Assembly (NCBI GenBank): GCA_016124675.1 | Contig: WGNG01000016.1 | Span: 1-32,106 of the forward strand | Direction: 5' to 3' | Length of the DNA: 32,106 nucleotides | Origin: Alphaproteobacteria bacterium | GTDB taxonomy: Bacteria; Pseudomonadota; Alphaproteobacteria; Caulobacterales; Maricaulaceae | Shown here: positions 31,700-32,106 of the stretch, one piece after another | How positions within the stretch are numbered: the first letter of the stretch is position 1 | Layout of the letters: the number at the start of each line of letters is the position of its first letter | Made by a program: the position numbers and the translations under genes | The notes under the pieces: generated by a model | Told to the model about the DNA's origin: nothing | The model's database searches: none | Seen by the model: the letters and a program-made list of their open reading frames with translations, nothing else

Positions 31700-31766
31700 G
31701 GGCAGAATGTGCCCACCGGGCAGAAACTGCCGGGTGTTCGGGGCCATTACCCGGCAAAACCTGCCG
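31700..31766. promoter_or_regulatory. Three FlbD/ftr-type palindromes, flagellin 2
   Basis: Three 15-bp sites share S-GGCA-N5-TGCC-S (S = G or C): GGGCA-GAATG-TGCCC (31700-31714), GGGCA-GAAAC-TGCCG (31718-31732) and CGGCA-AAACC-TGCCG (31752-31766). Their centres lie 18 and 34 bp apart. They sit about 90-150 bp upstream of the sigma-54 promoter, as expected for an enhancer bound by an NtrC-family activator such as FlbD. Confidence 0.65.
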
Positions 31767-31850
31767 CAAGCCCGGTCGCGCTGCGCCTGACCTCAATGAA
31801 AAGCTCATAAAAACAGATATTTGGAAGTTTCGCGTCCGCAGCCCATCAAT

Positions 31851-31866
31851 TGGCCCCGGCTTTGCA
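31851..31866 (+). promoter_or_regulatory. Sigma-54 promoter of flagellin 2
   Basis: TGGCCCC-GGC-TTTGCA has GG at 31852-31853 and GC at 31864-31865 with 10 bp between, close to the sigma-54 consensus. Transcription would start near 31876, about 64 bp before the ATG. Confidence 0.82.
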
Positions 31867-31874
31867 CGGACTCC

Positions 31875-31927
31875 GGCGGGCCAGAAGGCCCCGCCCGCAA
31901 AACGCGCGCGTTCACACGTAGAAACGT
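31875..31927 (+). promoter_or_regulatory. Stem-loops in the flagellin 2 leader
   Basis: GGCGGGCC-AGAA-GGCCCCGCC (31875-31895, one bulged base) begins at the predicted transcript start. ACGT-AGAA-ACGT (31916-31927) ends directly at the Shine-Dalgarno AGGAG. Both loops read AGAA. The second could mask the ribosome site, and both are candidate FlbT targets. Confidence 0.5.
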
Positions 31928-31939
31928 AGGAGCCAAGAA

Positions 31940-32106
31940 ATGGCGACGATCAATACCAATCCGGGCGCGATGATCGCCCTGCAGAACCTTAACCAGACCA
32001 ATCGGGACCTGATGCAGGTCCAGAACCGGATCAATACCGGCTTCAAGGTCGCCTCCGCCAAGGACAATGGCGGTGTTTTCGCCATCGCCCAGAGCATGCG
32101 GTCTGA
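31940..32106 (+). CDS. Flagellin (copy 2), cut by the window end
   Basis: Only the first 55 residues are present. They match the D0/D1 start of the first flagellin closely ([47 protein letters not shown]), with differences near the N-terminus. AGGAG lies about 7 bp before the ATG at 31940. Its promoter region differs from that of copy 1 in having three rather than one full palindrome, so the two may be expressed at different strengths or times. The gene runs off the right edge. Confidence 0.93.
   Translation, partial: MATINTNPGAMIALQNLNQTNRDLMQVQNRINTGFKVASAKDNGGVFAIAQSMRS

Noticed and set aside
1-32106. CRISPR array, IS element or prophage gene cluster
   Set aside because: No regularly spaced repeats, transposase or phage structural genes could be recognised in the window.

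Overview
The window looks like chromosomal DNA of a G+C-rich alphaproteobacterium, most likely a dimorphic or stalked Caulobacter/Maricaulis/Hyphomonadaceae-type organism. The clearest pointers are flbT-flaF, short two-domain flagellins with sigma-54-type promoters, a TPR-glycosyltransferase protein of FlmG/FlbA type, a 41-residue single-cysteine L36, and the ligase-associated exonuclease/PdeM pair. All identifications come from reading the sequence; no database search was run.

Left edge (1-1616): a poorly coding, partly AT-rich segment ends at a 55-bp piece of a tRNA-Leu(CAA) gene, running from the anticodon loop to CCA. There is no 5' half, as expected at the displaced end of an element integrated into that tRNA gene. 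To its right lie two inverted repeats and a 5'-truncated Fic-family gene that keeps only its C-terminal winged-helix domain.

1.7-8.6 kb: cydD-cydC (minus strand) face a long-chain acyl-CoA synthetase gene overlapping a DUF924 gene (plus strand). The 730-bp gap between them is packed with hairpins, including an 81-nt element that folds on paper into a gapless cloverleaf: a long outer stem enclosing three directly abutting hairpins.

8.7-13.4 kb: plus-strand housekeeping genes encode an HSL-type hydrolase, SelO, PgeF and RmuC.

13.4-17.4 kb: a flagellin-handling locus holds a TPR-glycosyltransferase gene divergent from flbT-flaF, followed by yggS and a ThiE-like gene.

17.4-29.8 kb: two unlike penicillin-acylase-family Ntn hydrolases; trmD-rplS-rpmJ plus a HAD phosphatase; a TonB-C-like secreted protein; the exonuclease-pdeM pair without its usual helicase and ligase partners; an orphan Phd/YefM antitoxin; a VanZ-like protein with a DUF3445 protein; and an AGCS amino-acid/Na+ symporter.

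29.9-32.1 kb: a small SUOX-fold lipoprotein, then two tandem flagellin genes, the second cut by the window edge. Each flagellin gene has a GG-N10-GC sigma-54 promoter, a shared 15-bp palindrome (S-GGCA-N5-TGCC-S, S = G or C) about 90-150 bp upstream (one copy in the first, three in the second), and stem-loops at the predicted start of the leader. These resemble FlbD/ftr enhancers and FlbT-binding leader structures, which would tie this end of the window to flbT-flaF and the glycosyltransferase gene about 15 kb away.
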